From: Bacteroidota bacterium
GTDB lineage: Bacteria; Bacteroidota; Ignavibacteria; T3Sed10-11
Length of the DNA stretch: 20,194 nucleotides
Direction of reading: 5' to 3'
Assembly (NCBI GenBank): GCA_007128495.1
Contig: SKXH01000076.1
Coordinates: 1 to 20,194 of the forward strand
Of the stretch, positions 8,238 to 14,985 are shown piece after piece. Numbering within the stretch: the first letter of the stretch is position 1; each line of letters begins with the position of its first letter. The notes under the pieces were generated by a model. That model was not told the origin of the DNA and did not search any database. It saw only the letters and a program-made list of their open reading frames with translations. The position numbers and the translations under genes were made by a program.

Positions 8238-9712
8238 CAATTATCGGTTCCGGTCTCGGGGGACTCTCCGCGTCGATTCATCTTGCACTCGCCGGGGCGA
8301 AGGTTACCGTTTATGAACAAAACCCGAACCCGGGCGGCAAGGCAGGTGAATTTCAGGAGAACGGTTTCCGGTTCGATACCGGGCCATCGCTGCTCACGAT
8401 GCCGTTCGTGCTTAAAGAGATATTTGAATCTGCAGGAAAAAATATCAACGATTATCTGACTCTCAATAAACTCTCTAATCTGTGTAAATATTTTTATCCT
8501 GACGGTTCGATTCTCAACGCGTATTCAGATATCAATGAGTTCGCAAATGAGATCGATAGAACATCGGGCGATACTGTAGGTCAGGTGCGGCGGTACTTCC
8601 GATATTGCCGAAGAATTTACGAAACCGCTGCCGGGCTTTTCCTCTTCCGGGATTTCAGAGATCCCGCAAACTTTTTCTCGCTTCCGGCACTCAGGACACT
8701 CTTTTTAATACACCGGATCGATCCATTCAGAACAATGCACGGTGCAAACACTTCGTTCTTCAGCGATCCGAGAATCGTACAGTTATTCGACCGCTATGCA
8801 ACCTATAACGGTTCGAATCCGTATGAAGCCCCGGCAACACTGAACATAATCCAGCACGTCGAATATGCACTCGGAGGATATACCGTTACCGGCGGGATAT
8901 ATGAAGTTCCGAAATCGCTCACCAAACTCGCAAAAGGATCGGGTGTGACGTTCAGCTTCAACACAAAAATCGATCGGATCATCTACCGGAATAAATCCGT
9001 AACTGCTATAAAAACCGGCGATCGCACCGAGTCGTATCATGCAATTATCTCGAATGTCGATGCCGGATTTACATATAAACACCTTCTCCAGAATGAAAGT
9101 GGAAAAGACGCACGACGTTATTTCAAACAGGACCCCTCATCCTCGGCACTGGTATTCTACTGGGGAGTAAAGGGTACGTTCAACCGGCTTGAAATGCATA
9201 ATATTTTCTTTTCCAAAAATTATAAAACCGAGTTCGATAGTATTTTCAATAAACACAGTTGCCCCGGCGACCCAACCGTATATGTTTATATATCTTCCCG
9301 GATCAACACCTCCGATGCACCGCCGGGATATGAGAATTGGTTTGTCATGATCAACACACCTCCCGATACGGGACAAAACTGGGATGCTGAAATACAAAGA
9401 ATGAGAAAGATTATTCTGGAAAAATTATCCTCCATACTGAGAACAAATATCGGCTCTAAAATTGTCTATGAACGTGTACTGTCGCCGGTTTCAATTCAAC
9501 AGCACACCGGTAGTCTTGGCGGTAGTTTATACGGCATTTCATCGAATTCAAGATATTCCGCATTCTTACGACAACCGATAAGCTCGCGTGATTACCGGGG
9601 ATTATATTTCTGCGGCGGGAGTACACATCCCGGAGGCGGAATACCGCTCGTATTGCTTTCAGGAAAATTAGCCGCTGCTAAAATTATGAACGATTATAAA
9701 ATAGGAAAATGA
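8216..9712 (+). CDS. crtD: CrtD-like carotenoid desaturase (CrtI family)
   Basis: A 498-aa CrtI-family FAD enzyme, clearly distinct from the first copy. The FAD-binding motif GSGLGG is at 11-16, then VYEQNPNPGGKAGEF, FDTGPSLLTMP, and a C-terminal GGSLYGISSN...AFLRQP followed by LYFCGGSTHPGGGIPLVLLSG. This C-terminal signature resembles Bacteroidota hydroxycarotenoid 3,4-desaturases (CrtD) and, less so, the diapolycopene oxygenases (CrtNb/CrtP). Given CruF and a glycosyltransferase downstream, a 3',4'-desaturase acting on 1'-hydroxy-gamma-carotene is the best reading. It overlaps crtYcd by 22 bp, and its stop overlaps the acyltransferase ATG (ATGA, 9709-9712). The substrate cannot be proved from sequence alone. 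Confidence 0.82.
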   Translation: MAATPKIAIIGSGLGGLSASIHLALAGAKVTVYEQNPNPGGKAGEFQENGFRFDTGPSLLTMPFVLKEIFESAGKNINDYLTLNKLSNLCKYFYPDGSILNAYSDINEFANEIDRTSGDTVGQVRRYFRYCRRIYETAAGLFLFRDFRDPANFFSLPALRTLFLIHRIDPFRTMHGANTSFFSDPRIVQLFDRYATYNGSNPYEAPATLNIIQHVEYALGGYTVTGGIYEVPKSLTKLAKGSGVTFSFNTKIDRIIYRNKSVTAIKTGDRTESYHAIISNVDAGFTYKHLLQNESGKDARRYFKQDPSSSALVFYWGVKGTFNRLEMHNIFFSKNYKTEFDSIFNKHSCPGDPTVYVYISSRINTSDAPPGYENWFVMINTPPDTGQNWDAEIQRMRKIILEKLSSILRTNIGSKIVYERVLSPVSIQQHTGSLGGSLYGISSNSRYSAFLRQPISSRDYRGLYFCGGSTHPGGGIPLVLLSGKLAAAKIMNDYKIGK

Positions 9713-10377
9713 TAAAACCGGATCATAAACGCTGGGCACGCTCGCTCTTCAATCCGTATATCAAACGACTGCTGCGTAAAAACTTCTCTCATTTTTACCT
9801 GGTTAATGAACCGGTGATAGAAGACGGGAAAGGACTGATGGTGACTCCAAATCATTTCTCGTGGTGGGACGGTTTCTTTATCGAATTCGCGATACGGCAA
9901 TTTACAAACCGCTTATTACATATAATGATGCTCGAAGAACAACTCAATCGATTCTGGTTTTTTCGTAAGCTGGGTGCGTATTCAATCAATTTAAACAATT
10001 CGAAGAGTATTGCAGAATCGCTTCGGTACACACAGGAGATTTTGAAAAATCACTCAAACTACGTAGTATACTACCCGCAAGGTGCAATACAACCGTACGA
10101 TTTAAAACCGGTCAATATCAAGCCGGGTCTACAAAAAATATTTCAGGATGTAGATATAAACGCAAACGTCATACCCGCTGCATTCAAAATACAGTATGGT
10201 GAGGAACCGTTACCTGATATCTATGCAAGGTTTGCGAAACCGCTGGAAGGCAGTGCGGTCGGACATACGCCCGACGTCTTCAAAGAAGCATTTTGTGAAA
10301 ATATTCACCACCTCGACCGGTCTGCACACAAGCAGAGGTATATCATCGATCTTTTCAATACCAATAAAAATACATAA
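9709..10377 (+). CDS. PlsC-like acyltransferase, probably acylating a carotenoid glycoside
   Basis: A 222-aa acyltransferase of the PlsC/LPLAT fold. The catalytic NHxxxxD box is NHFSWWD, with H49 and D54. The usual FPEGTR block is YYPQGAIQP (121-129), with Q124 where Glu is typical. It lacks an obvious N-terminal membrane anchor. It lies inside the carotenoid operon between the desaturase and the glycosyltransferase, with a 4-bp overlap upstream and a 1-bp overlap downstream. In organisms making salinixanthin or other acyl-glycosyl carotenoids, such an enzyme adds a fatty acyl group to the sugar. The substrate is inferred from context; ordinary phospholipid acylation is less likely. Confidence 0.85.
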   Translation: MIKPDHKRWARSLFNPYIKRLLRKNFSHFYLVNEPVIEDGKGLMVTPNHFSWWDGFFIEFAIRQFTNRLLHIMMLEEQLNRFWFFRKLGAYSINLNNSKSIAESLRYTQEILKNHSNYVVYYPQGAIQPYDLKPVNIKPGLQKIFQDVDINANVIPAAFKIQYGEEPLPDIYARFAKPLEGSAVGHTPDVFKEAFCENIHHLDRSAHKQRYIIDLFNTNKNT

Positions 10378-11483
10378 TGATACTGACTATACCATTTAGT
10401 ATAATACTTTTCATTACCCTTACGACAGCAGCCGTCGGGATTTACAATCTCGTTACAAGGCCGGTACTGGAATACCGCCCGCGCACCGACATCATTACAA
10501 AACCACGTTTGTCGATACTTATCCCGGCGAGAAATGAAGAAAAAACGATCGGTCGTCTCCTCCGTACCATCGGTCAACAAACATACCGAAATATTGAGAT
10601 TATCGTTCTTGACGATCACTCGGAAGATCGCACGGCTGAGATCGTGAGGTCAGCCGCGAACACTGAACCCCGCCTTCGATTAATCGACGGCAAACCGCTG
10701 CCGAAGGGATGGACGGGGAAAAACTGGGCTTGTCATCAGCTTGCACTCCAGGCAAAAGGCGATTTATTGCTTTTCATTGATGCGGATGTTGAGCTTGTCC
10801 CGGAAGCGATATCCTCAGCGGTTGCAACCATTGAGAATAGCACCGTCGCCATGCTTTCGGTATTTCCGACACAGCTAATGGAATCGTTCGGCGAACGCCT
10901 GGTCGTTCCGCTCATGAACTGGATATTACTTTCATTCCTACCGCTTCGTCTGGTTAGCAATTCACAACATACAAGGTTCGTTGCTGCAAACGGACAATTT
11001 ATTCTGATCTGGAAGGATACCTACCAGGAGGTCGGCGGTCACGCAGCAATGAAGGATAAAATCGTCGAAGATATGGAAATAGCGCGTGCCCTCAAGAAAT
11101 CGGGTCATCGGATATTGACACTTCTTGGCGGCGATATGATCGCGTGCCGCATGTACTCGGGAGTAACGGAATCGGTGAATGGCTTTACAAAAAACTTCTA
11201 CGCAGGATTCAATACATCGCCTATCGGGTTTATTTTAGTGCTCTTATTAATGACGATCGTTTTTCTCGGACCTTTTATTGCTGTAATCGAATATCCGTTG
11301 TTTGTTTACCCGATCGTGTTAATACTTTTGAACCGGCTCTCGATCTCCGTACTCTCGAGACAATCGATCATTTATAATATAATTCTGCATCCTATTCAGA
11401 TATTGTTCATGGCAATTATAGGTTTTCTATCCGTTGAAGCTTATACATCGAATCAGATATTATGGAAAGGGAGACGATTATAA
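10377..11483 (+). CDS. cruG: Family 2 glycosyltransferase, CruG-like carotenoid glycosyltransferase
   Basis: A 368-aa membrane-associated GT2 enzyme. An N-terminal hydrophobic helix (1-22) is followed by the GT-A core: LSILIPARNEEKTI (45-58), IIVLDDHSEDRT (75-86), GWTGKNWAC (111-119), the metal-binding DAD (135-137) and VEDMEIAR (230-237). Three C-terminal hydrophobic helices span about 284-355. The GWTGKNWAC block and topology match CruG/CrtQ-like carotenoid glycosyltransferases. The gene is followed directly by cruF, a pairing known from cyanobacteria, where CruG glycosylates the hydroxyl group of myxol-type carotenoids. Overlaps are 1 bp with the acyltransferase and 22 bp with cruF. The sugar donor and exact position cannot be read from sequence. 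Confidence 0.8.
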   Translation: MILTIPFSIILFITLTTAAVGIYNLVTRPVLEYRPRTDIITKPRLSILIPARNEEKTIGRLLRTIGQQTYRNIEIIVLDDHSEDRTAEIVRSAANTEPRLRLIDGKPLPKGWTGKNWACHQLALQAKGDLLLFIDADVELVPEAISSAVATIENSTVAMLSVFPTQLMESFGERLVVPLMNWILLSFLPLRLVSNSQHTRFVAANGQFILIWKDTYQEVGGHAAMKDKIVEDMEIARALKKSGHRILTLLGGDMIACRMYSGVTESVNGFTKNFYAGFNTSPIGFILVLLLMTIVFLGPFIAVIEYPLFVYPIVLILLNRLSISVLSRQSIIYNIILHPIQILFMAIIGFLSVEAYTSNQILWKGRRL

Positions 11484-12109
11484 ATAAGTACACAAAATAT
11501 ATAATCCCGTACATTATTTTTCTTGTCGGCGTACTCGGACATATCACCGAAGAAACGTATTCCCTTATAACGGCTATTACTCCTTTCACGTTATTTGCGA
11601 TGGGAATGTTTGTCCTGTATCATATCCTGAAAGAAAATGGCCGGCCGGTACTCTACTGGATTATCGCGACGTACATCGTTACTTTTGCCCTTGAAGCGAT
11701 CGGTGTACATACCGGATTGGTGTTCGGTGAATATACATACGGCGATATTCTGGATCCTTCATTCCTGGGAGTTCCGCTGATAATCGGTTTTAACTGGGTA
11801 TTTGTGATACTTGGGGCGGCTTGTATCGCACAACATTACCTTTCACGACCTCTCCTTTTCGCATTGATCACGGCACTTATCACGGTAGTATTCGACTCTT
11901 TTCTCGAACCGGTAGCTATCCGGCTTGGGTACTGGACCTGGGAAACGACCTATGTACCGCTGCACAACTATGCAGCCTGGTTTGCGATCAGCTTTGCAGC
12001 GGCATATGCTTTAAAACGAATTCGTATTTCTTTTTACACTCCCGTGGCAATACATTATTTCATTGCTCAGGGTTTGTTCTTTATTTCATTAAATGTATTG
12101 CTTAATTAA
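11462..12109 (+). CDS. cruF: CruF-type carotenoid 1',2'-hydratase
   Basis: A 215-aa polytopic membrane protein (about seven hydrophobic helices) of the CruF/DUF422 family. Characteristic blocks are EAIGVHTGLVFGEYTYG (78-94), GVPLIIGFNWV (103-113), and DSFLEPVAIRLGYWTWE...VPLHNYAAWF (145-174). CruF hydrates the psi end of gamma-carotene (or both ends of a bacterioruberin precursor) to give the tertiary 1'-hydroxyl used for glycosylation. It is the last gene of the carotenoid operon, overlapping the glycosyltransferase by 22 bp. Its 3' end converges on, and overlaps by 21 bp, the minus-strand NTPase remnant, with no terminator hairpin seen between them. Confidence 0.9.
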   Translation: MERETIINKYTKYIIPYIIFLVGVLGHITEETYSLITAITPFTLFAMGMFVLYHILKENGRPVLYWIIATYIVTFALEAIGVHTGLVFGEYTYGDILDPSFLGVPLIIGFNWVFVILGAACIAQHYLSRPLLFALITALITVVFDSFLEPVAIRLGYWTWETTYVPLHNYAAWFAISFAAAYALKRIRISFYTPVAIHYFIAQGLFFISLNVLLN

Positions 12110-12892
12110 TACTACCACATCATCGATTAATTTTTCCCGTACGACCCAGATCATCGGGCCGGCCCATTGTGAACACAACGGAAGTATCGCATCCGACCAT
12201 CCTTTATTTTCAAGTTCCAGCGGACCGATTTCATCTATTGCAATAATATCGGTCTGATAATTTATTGTCTACTGGACAGCGGTGGTTTTGCCGGTTCCCC
12301 GTTTGCCGGTAACAATAAAAACCGTGTTTTGTTTGTGAACTTCCTTCTTCATGATTTCAAGGTATCCGTCCATTTGTTGAACCATACCGGAAAGTACCGT
12401 CACCGGTTTTCTCCATGCTCTCCCTTTCGGCATCATAGATATAATGAACGGTATGGTCTGGAATGAAACCCGTACGGCAGATAGAAAGTTTTTCATCCGT
12501 TTGTTTTCGAACCATTGCATAAGGACCGGATTTCTCAATTGTACGCTCACCGCCCCGAATCCCGCGATGACGACAACTGCACGCATATTCATTTCAATTC
12601 CTATGCGGAGTCCATCCATACTGAAAGCTGCACTTCCCTGCACGCCACCCAGAAAGAAACCGGTCAGGGTCGAGATCACCAACAATCCGATCCAGAACGC
12701 CGGCTTGTAAACAAAGCGAAAAATTATTCGCCGGTCATACAGAATAATTACCATGAGAAATCCGGCAACGTACATCGCCGATATATAGAGCGGAAACGCA
12801 TAGATCACATACAATCCACCGAATAATAATACCAGGAAACCGGCCAACCTGAGTGCTGAGAATGATTGATGTGACTCAAACGAGGACTTCAT
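12089..12892 (-). pseudogene. ECF-T/CbiQ-like membrane region joined to a gutted THEP1-type NTPase
   Basis: From the ATG at 12892 the frame encodes about 180 residues of hydrophobic, CbiQ-like membrane protein (several helices, then NMRAVVVIAGFGAVSVQLRNP and a cytoplasmic basic stretch). It runs into a P-loop FIVTGKRGTGKTTAVQ and a stop at 12271-12269. The same frame continues without further stops to 12089, encoding IIAIDEIGPLELENKGW and WVVREKLIDDV, which are the Walker B and C-terminal blocks of THEP1/DUF2478-like nucleoside triphosphatases. In that family Walker A and Walker B are normally some 80-90 residues apart; here about 15. So the middle of the NTPase is deleted and a stop sits at the junction. 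The frame is open upstream to 12985, but that part overlaps the preceding gene, so 12892 is the likelier start. No clear Shine-Dalgarno is seen there. Function lost or changed. Confidence 0.65.
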
Positions 12893-12915
12893 TGATGTAT
12901 CCGTAACGGGAGGCA

Positions 12916-12935
12916 AGCCAAGATTATTCTTGGCT
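12916..12935. repeat. Perfect 8-bp hairpin at the end of the short membrane protein gene
   Basis: AGCCAAGA and TCTTGGCT flank a 4-nt loop, with partial extension on both sides (GGGA...TCCC). The stop codon of the upstream minus-strand gene (12926-12924) lies in the loop. There is no T-run after it on the minus strand, so it is not a standard terminator. It may be a translation-coupling or processing hairpin, or a scar at a rearrangement junction. Confidence 0.45.
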
Positions 12936-13283
12936 TTCCCCGATGATGCTGCCCTTGAGATGAGTATTCCCGCCGAGAAGAACACCGATCTGCATTGAAA
13001 CCGATTGCATGAAAATGGTAAGCTTCGGGCCGAAAATGACCGGACTCGGTGAGAGCGTTTTCATTGCAGCACAAATGAGTCCCGCACGCCAGAACAATCC
13101 GCGCTCGGGCCAGAGCCGGTGCCCGGCGATCATAATGATAATACCGATCGCCGTCAGCAAGTTACCGCTGAAAGGGATCCGTAAATTATGCAGAAAACTG
13201 CCGATCACAATTTCCGATGCACCCCAGACGCTGCCGATGACAGCGGCTTTCAGCCAGACGTCGTTATGGATACCGGATTTCAT
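12924..13283 (-). CDS. Short membrane protein, probable truncated ECF-S-like component
   Basis: A 119-aa protein with three or four hydrophobic helices. The sequence AAVIGSVWGASEIVIGSFLHNLRIPFSGNLLTAIGIIIMI followed by GLFWRAGLICAAMKTLSPSPVIFGP resembles, from memory, a longer membrane protein (about 350 aa or more) seen in Bacteroidota/Chlorobiota beside similar NTPase genes. Here the protein stops soon after the IFGP block, so it looks like the N-terminal third only. Its ATG overlaps the mobA stop by 4 bp (13280-13283). Together with the decayed NTPase downstream it may be what is left of a transporter-like module linked to molybdenum-cofactor genes. That link is inferred from position only. 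Confidence 0.6.
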   Translation of the reverse strand: MKSGIHNDVWLKAAVIGSVWGASEIVIGSFLHNLRIPFSGNLLTAIGIIIMIAGHRLWPERGLFWRAGLICAAMKTLSPSPVIFGPKLTIFMQSVSMQIGVLLGGNTHLKGSIIGESQE

Positions 13284-13855
13284 CGCCTTATTATCCGCTC
13301 ATATTCTTCAATGGTATTTATATTTTTAACTGCATCTTGATATTGTGATACGTCAATCCGTTTATGTTTCATTCCATCCAGGAACATGTGCACTTGTTTT
13401 TCATTATTTTGCAAGTACTCGTCAAGATGGTTATATACAGACCGCGGGTAGATCCCGATCAATGGATGTAATCGTTGACCGTCATCCGCGATCAGTATTG
13501 TTTCGGACTCGACGGCATCCACCAATGTATCGATTACATCGGTTGAAATAAACGGTACATCACACGACACTGTAAATGCATACTCCGTCGGAATGTTTTT
13601 CAAAGCAGCGTGAATACCCGCCAATGGTCCGTAGCCGCGAAAAATATCGATTATAACCGGACGTTTAAGGACTTCATATTCTTCAGGGTTATTCGCACTG
13701 ATATATATATTCGAAAACCGTCGCTGTAGCGTATTGATAATCCGTGCAATGAATGTAATGTTACCGATCGGCAACAACGCCTTATTCGAGCCCATTCTCC
13801 TGCTCTGGCCGCCTGCCAGTATTACGGCGGATATTTCATCCCTTCGTTTAATCAT
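13280..13855 (-). CDS. mobA: Molybdenum cofactor guanylyltransferase
   Basis: A 191-aa cytoplasmic nucleotidyltransferase that joins GMP to molybdopterin to give the MGD form of the cofactor. The GTP-binding start is AVILAGGQSRRMGSNKALLP (10-29), then GPLAGIHAAL (75-84), the metal-binding SCDVPF (about 96-101), HPLIGIY (about 128-134), and a C-terminal NINT..EY block (about 179-185). Length and order are normal for MobA. It is coupled by a 4-bp overlap to the upstream CMD-like gene (13852-13855) and to the downstream membrane protein gene. Implication: the cell uses a bis-MGD molybdo- or tungstoenzyme encoded elsewhere. Confidence 0.93.
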   Translation of the reverse strand: MIKRRDEISAVILAGGQSRRMGSNKALLPIGNITFIARIINTLQRRFSNIYISANNPEEYEVLKRPVIIDIFRGYGPLAGIHAALKNIPTEYAFTVSCDVPFISTDVIDTLVDAVESETILIADDGQRLHPLIGIYPRSVYNHLDEYLQNNEKQVHMFLDGMKHKRIDVSQYQDAVKNINTIEEYERIIRR

Positions 13856-14166
13856 CTGTCTTCAAATATATCGTTAGCCCACGTCCACGCAGCATGCATT
13901 CTCGGCCATCCGAGGGTCGGGAGGGCAAGGAAAATAGAGTGCAAGATTTCTTCTTTTGTGACGCCGGCTGCAAGCGCCCTCCGCACATGAGCGTGAACGG
14001 CACCTTCGAGTCCTGCGCCGGTTGAAAGTGCAATCTTGATCAAAGCTCGTGTTCTTTCATCAAGCGGCCCGGTATTGTGTACCGTTGCTCCAAGTTTTTC
14101 GTATGCTTCGGTAATTTCCGGATTTTGTTCTTTAAATTTTTTAAAGAGTCTTGGTAGATCTTCCAT
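13852..14166 (-). CDS. Carboxymuconolactone decarboxylase/AhpD-like protein lacking cysteines
   Basis: A 104-aa helical protein of the CMD family: PLDERTRALIKIALSTGAGLEGAVHAHVRRALAAGVTKEEILHSIFLALPTLG spans about residues 34-86. The AhpD-like redox pair CxxC is absent (the site reads EGAVHAH, 54-60), so peroxidase-type disulfide chemistry is not expected. The ATG at 14166 has AGGAG 7 nt upstream. It is the first gene of the mobA operon, and it lies about 260 bp downstream of the terminator of the putative Moco-type leader. Actual function unknown. Confidence 0.88.
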   Translation of the reverse strand: MEDLPRLFKKFKEQNPEITEAYEKLGATVHNTGPLDERTRALIKIALSTGAGLEGAVHAHVRRALAAGVTKEEILHSIFLALPTLGWPRMHAAWTWANDIFEDR

Positions 14167-14196
14167 AGGGTGCTCCTTTTGATGTTATTGAAATAC

Positions 14197-14415
14197 AGAT
14201 GTAGTCCATCTTTTTACTTGATGATTCTTCTTCTAAAAAACTGAGATAATATTACATTTAGGATCATCCGACTGTATCTGCACAGATGGACTACATCTCC
14301 TCCTCTTTAAATAAGATGTAGTCCATCTTCGTTCAAGCAATTTTTCACTTTTTCATAAAATAATCGATAAAAAGTATTTTGATATAGGGTCTTTTAAAAA
14401 AGATGGACTTCATCT
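14197..14415. repeat. Four copies of a 15-bp near-palindrome in nested inverted arrangement
   Basis: Copies are AGATGTAGTCCATCT at 14197-14211 and 14314-14328, its exact reverse complement at 14284-14298, and AGATGGACTTCATCT (one change) at 14401-14415. Each is itself AGATG-5 nt-CATCT. The outer pair forms terminal inverted repeats of 19 bp with one mismatch (extended by a T/A run). The inner pair forms a perfect 15-bp hairpin with a 15-nt loop. The interval (219 bp) holds no gene. It could be a small MITE-like element or an operator array; no target-site duplication is obvious. Confidence 0.8.
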
Positions 14416-14428
14416 ATTATATATCCAT

Positions 14429-14466
14429 AAAAAAACCCTATCCCGGCTTTGGTCGGGATAGGGTTT
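14429..14466 (-). terminator. Rho-independent terminator (attenuator) on the minus strand
   Basis: A perfect 13-bp stem (14433-14445 with 14454-14466) carries an 8-nt loop and, on the minus strand, is followed by a run of seven Ts. There is no coding gene end just upstream; instead it closes the structured leader at 14491-14609. Its loop and part of its 3' arm (14442-14452) can pair instead with 14498-14508 over 11 bp. Confidence 0.88.
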
Positions 14467-14508
14467 ATTCCTAATGCTTATTCCTGTTTTCTCCTTTCCA
14501 AAGCCGGG
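14442..14508 (-). promoter_or_regulatory. Candidate antiterminator: 11-bp pairing that excludes the terminator
   Basis: Positions 14498-14508 and 14442-14452 are perfect reverse complements (on the minus-strand RNA, CCCGGCUUUGG upstream and CCAAAGCCGGG downstream). The downstream partner covers the terminator loop and the first four bases of its 3' arm, so the two helices cannot form together. The upstream partner lies in the conserved-looking 3' segment of the putative aptamer. Confidence 0.7.
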
Positions 14509-14558
14509 TGGCAGCGGCGTTTCCTTCGTTGCCGTTCTCCAGTATGTAACCGGAGGAG
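14491..14558 (-). ncRNA. Candidate molybdenum-cofactor (Moco/Tuco-type) riboswitch aptamer
   Basis: Read on the minus strand, a closing helix pairs CUCCU (14558-14554) with AGGAG (14495-14491). Inside is a small hairpin UCCGG...CUGGA and a second hairpin GGCAACG-10 nt-CGCUGCC (14533-14510) with GAAGGAAA-like sequence at its tip. ACCCGGCUUUGGAAAGGAG follows directly. Compared from memory with the Moco RNA motif upstream of E. coli moaA, the last hairpin has the same 7+10+7 layout. The following 19 nt share CCCG and UGGAAAGG at identical spacing, and the closing helix is CACCU/AGGUG there. The next minus-strand operon contains mobA. The fold is shorter than the E. coli example (the middle helix is reduced), so it may be a variant or divergent member. 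A covariance-model search would decide. Confidence 0.58.
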
Positions 14559-14574
14559 TTCTGAAACTCATCGT

Positions 14575-14609
14575 TTATATAACCGTAGCGAACGCTTTAG
14601 GTTATATAA
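14575..14609 (-). repeat. Long hairpin at the 5' end of the putative leader
   Basis: TTATATAACC (14575-14584) and GGTTATATAA (14600-14609) form a perfect 10-bp stem around a 15-nt loop that itself contains the palindrome AGCGAACGCT (14587-14596). On the minus strand it would be the first helix of the leader RNA. As DNA it could also be a protein-binding site. Confidence 0.65.
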
Positions 14610-14630
14610 TTCGGAGATTATGTATTTTAC

Positions 14631-14636
14631 ATTATA
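14631..14636 (-). promoter_or_regulatory. TATAAT-like -10 box for the leader RNA
   Basis: The minus strand reads TATAAT here, about 22 bp before the 5' hairpin of the putative leader. A TTGAGA upstream is only 13 bp away, too close for a normal -35, so only the -10 is proposed. A start near 14624 would give a terminated RNA of about 195 nt. Confidence 0.35.
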
Positions 14637-14686
14637 ATTATGTGAAAGTTCTCAAATCATAACTATTTAGCTCTATCATGCGATTC

Positions 14687-14985
14687 TCATTTTCTGTATG
14701 GCAACGGATGCCCGATACCTCTGTGACAATCAGTGCACTGTTGTCCACCGCCGCGGTTAATGAAAGCCACCATCGATTCGTGACATCGAATACAATTGAG
14801 AGCGTAACGGACGGCCGTGACAATGCAATTCAGAAAAGTGCAATATCAGGTAACGTTATCTTAATCATCAAAAAGTTCATACCGATCAGTAGTAAGAATT
14901 TATTTATAAACCCTTCTTCGACTAACTTACGAAATTTATTACCACACGAGAGAGGTTTTCCCTGGGGAGACCGTTTCCCAAGCAT
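14687..14985 (-). pseudogene. Remnant of a small membrane-anchored c-type cytochrome
   Basis: Frame A (ATG 14985 to stop 14830; 51 aa) gives a basic N-terminus and one hydrophobic stretch (NKFLLLIGMNFLMIKI). Frame B (14845 to stop 14687, 52 aa, no proper start) gives LNCIRCHESM and CTDCHRGIGHPLPY, two CxxCH heme sites; the second resembles the last heme site (C.DCHKGIAH.LP) of NapC/NrfH proteins. A third frame reads a further CHGRP near 14825. One or two single-base indels around 14830-14850 would be needed to join them. So this is a broken gene or one affected by sequence error. It lies downstream of the nrf genes on the same strand. Confidence 0.5.

Noticed and set aside
14197..14415. CRISPR array
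   Set aside because: The repeats alternate in orientation, are only 15 bp and have unequal spacers (72, 15 and 72 bp); no cas genes are nearby.
14575..14613. ModE operator (outer CGTT-like ends and TATATAA arms recall the molybdate repressor box near a mob gene)
   Set aside because: The arms are about 15 bp apart, much wider than in known ModE sites, and the site would lie downstream of the proposed -10. A leader hairpin is the simpler reading.
14424..14624. 6S RNA, suggested by the roughly 195-nt size of the terminated leader
   Set aside because: The 5' and 3' ends do not pair with each other and there is no long rod with a central bubble; it is a chain of separate hairpins ending in a terminator.
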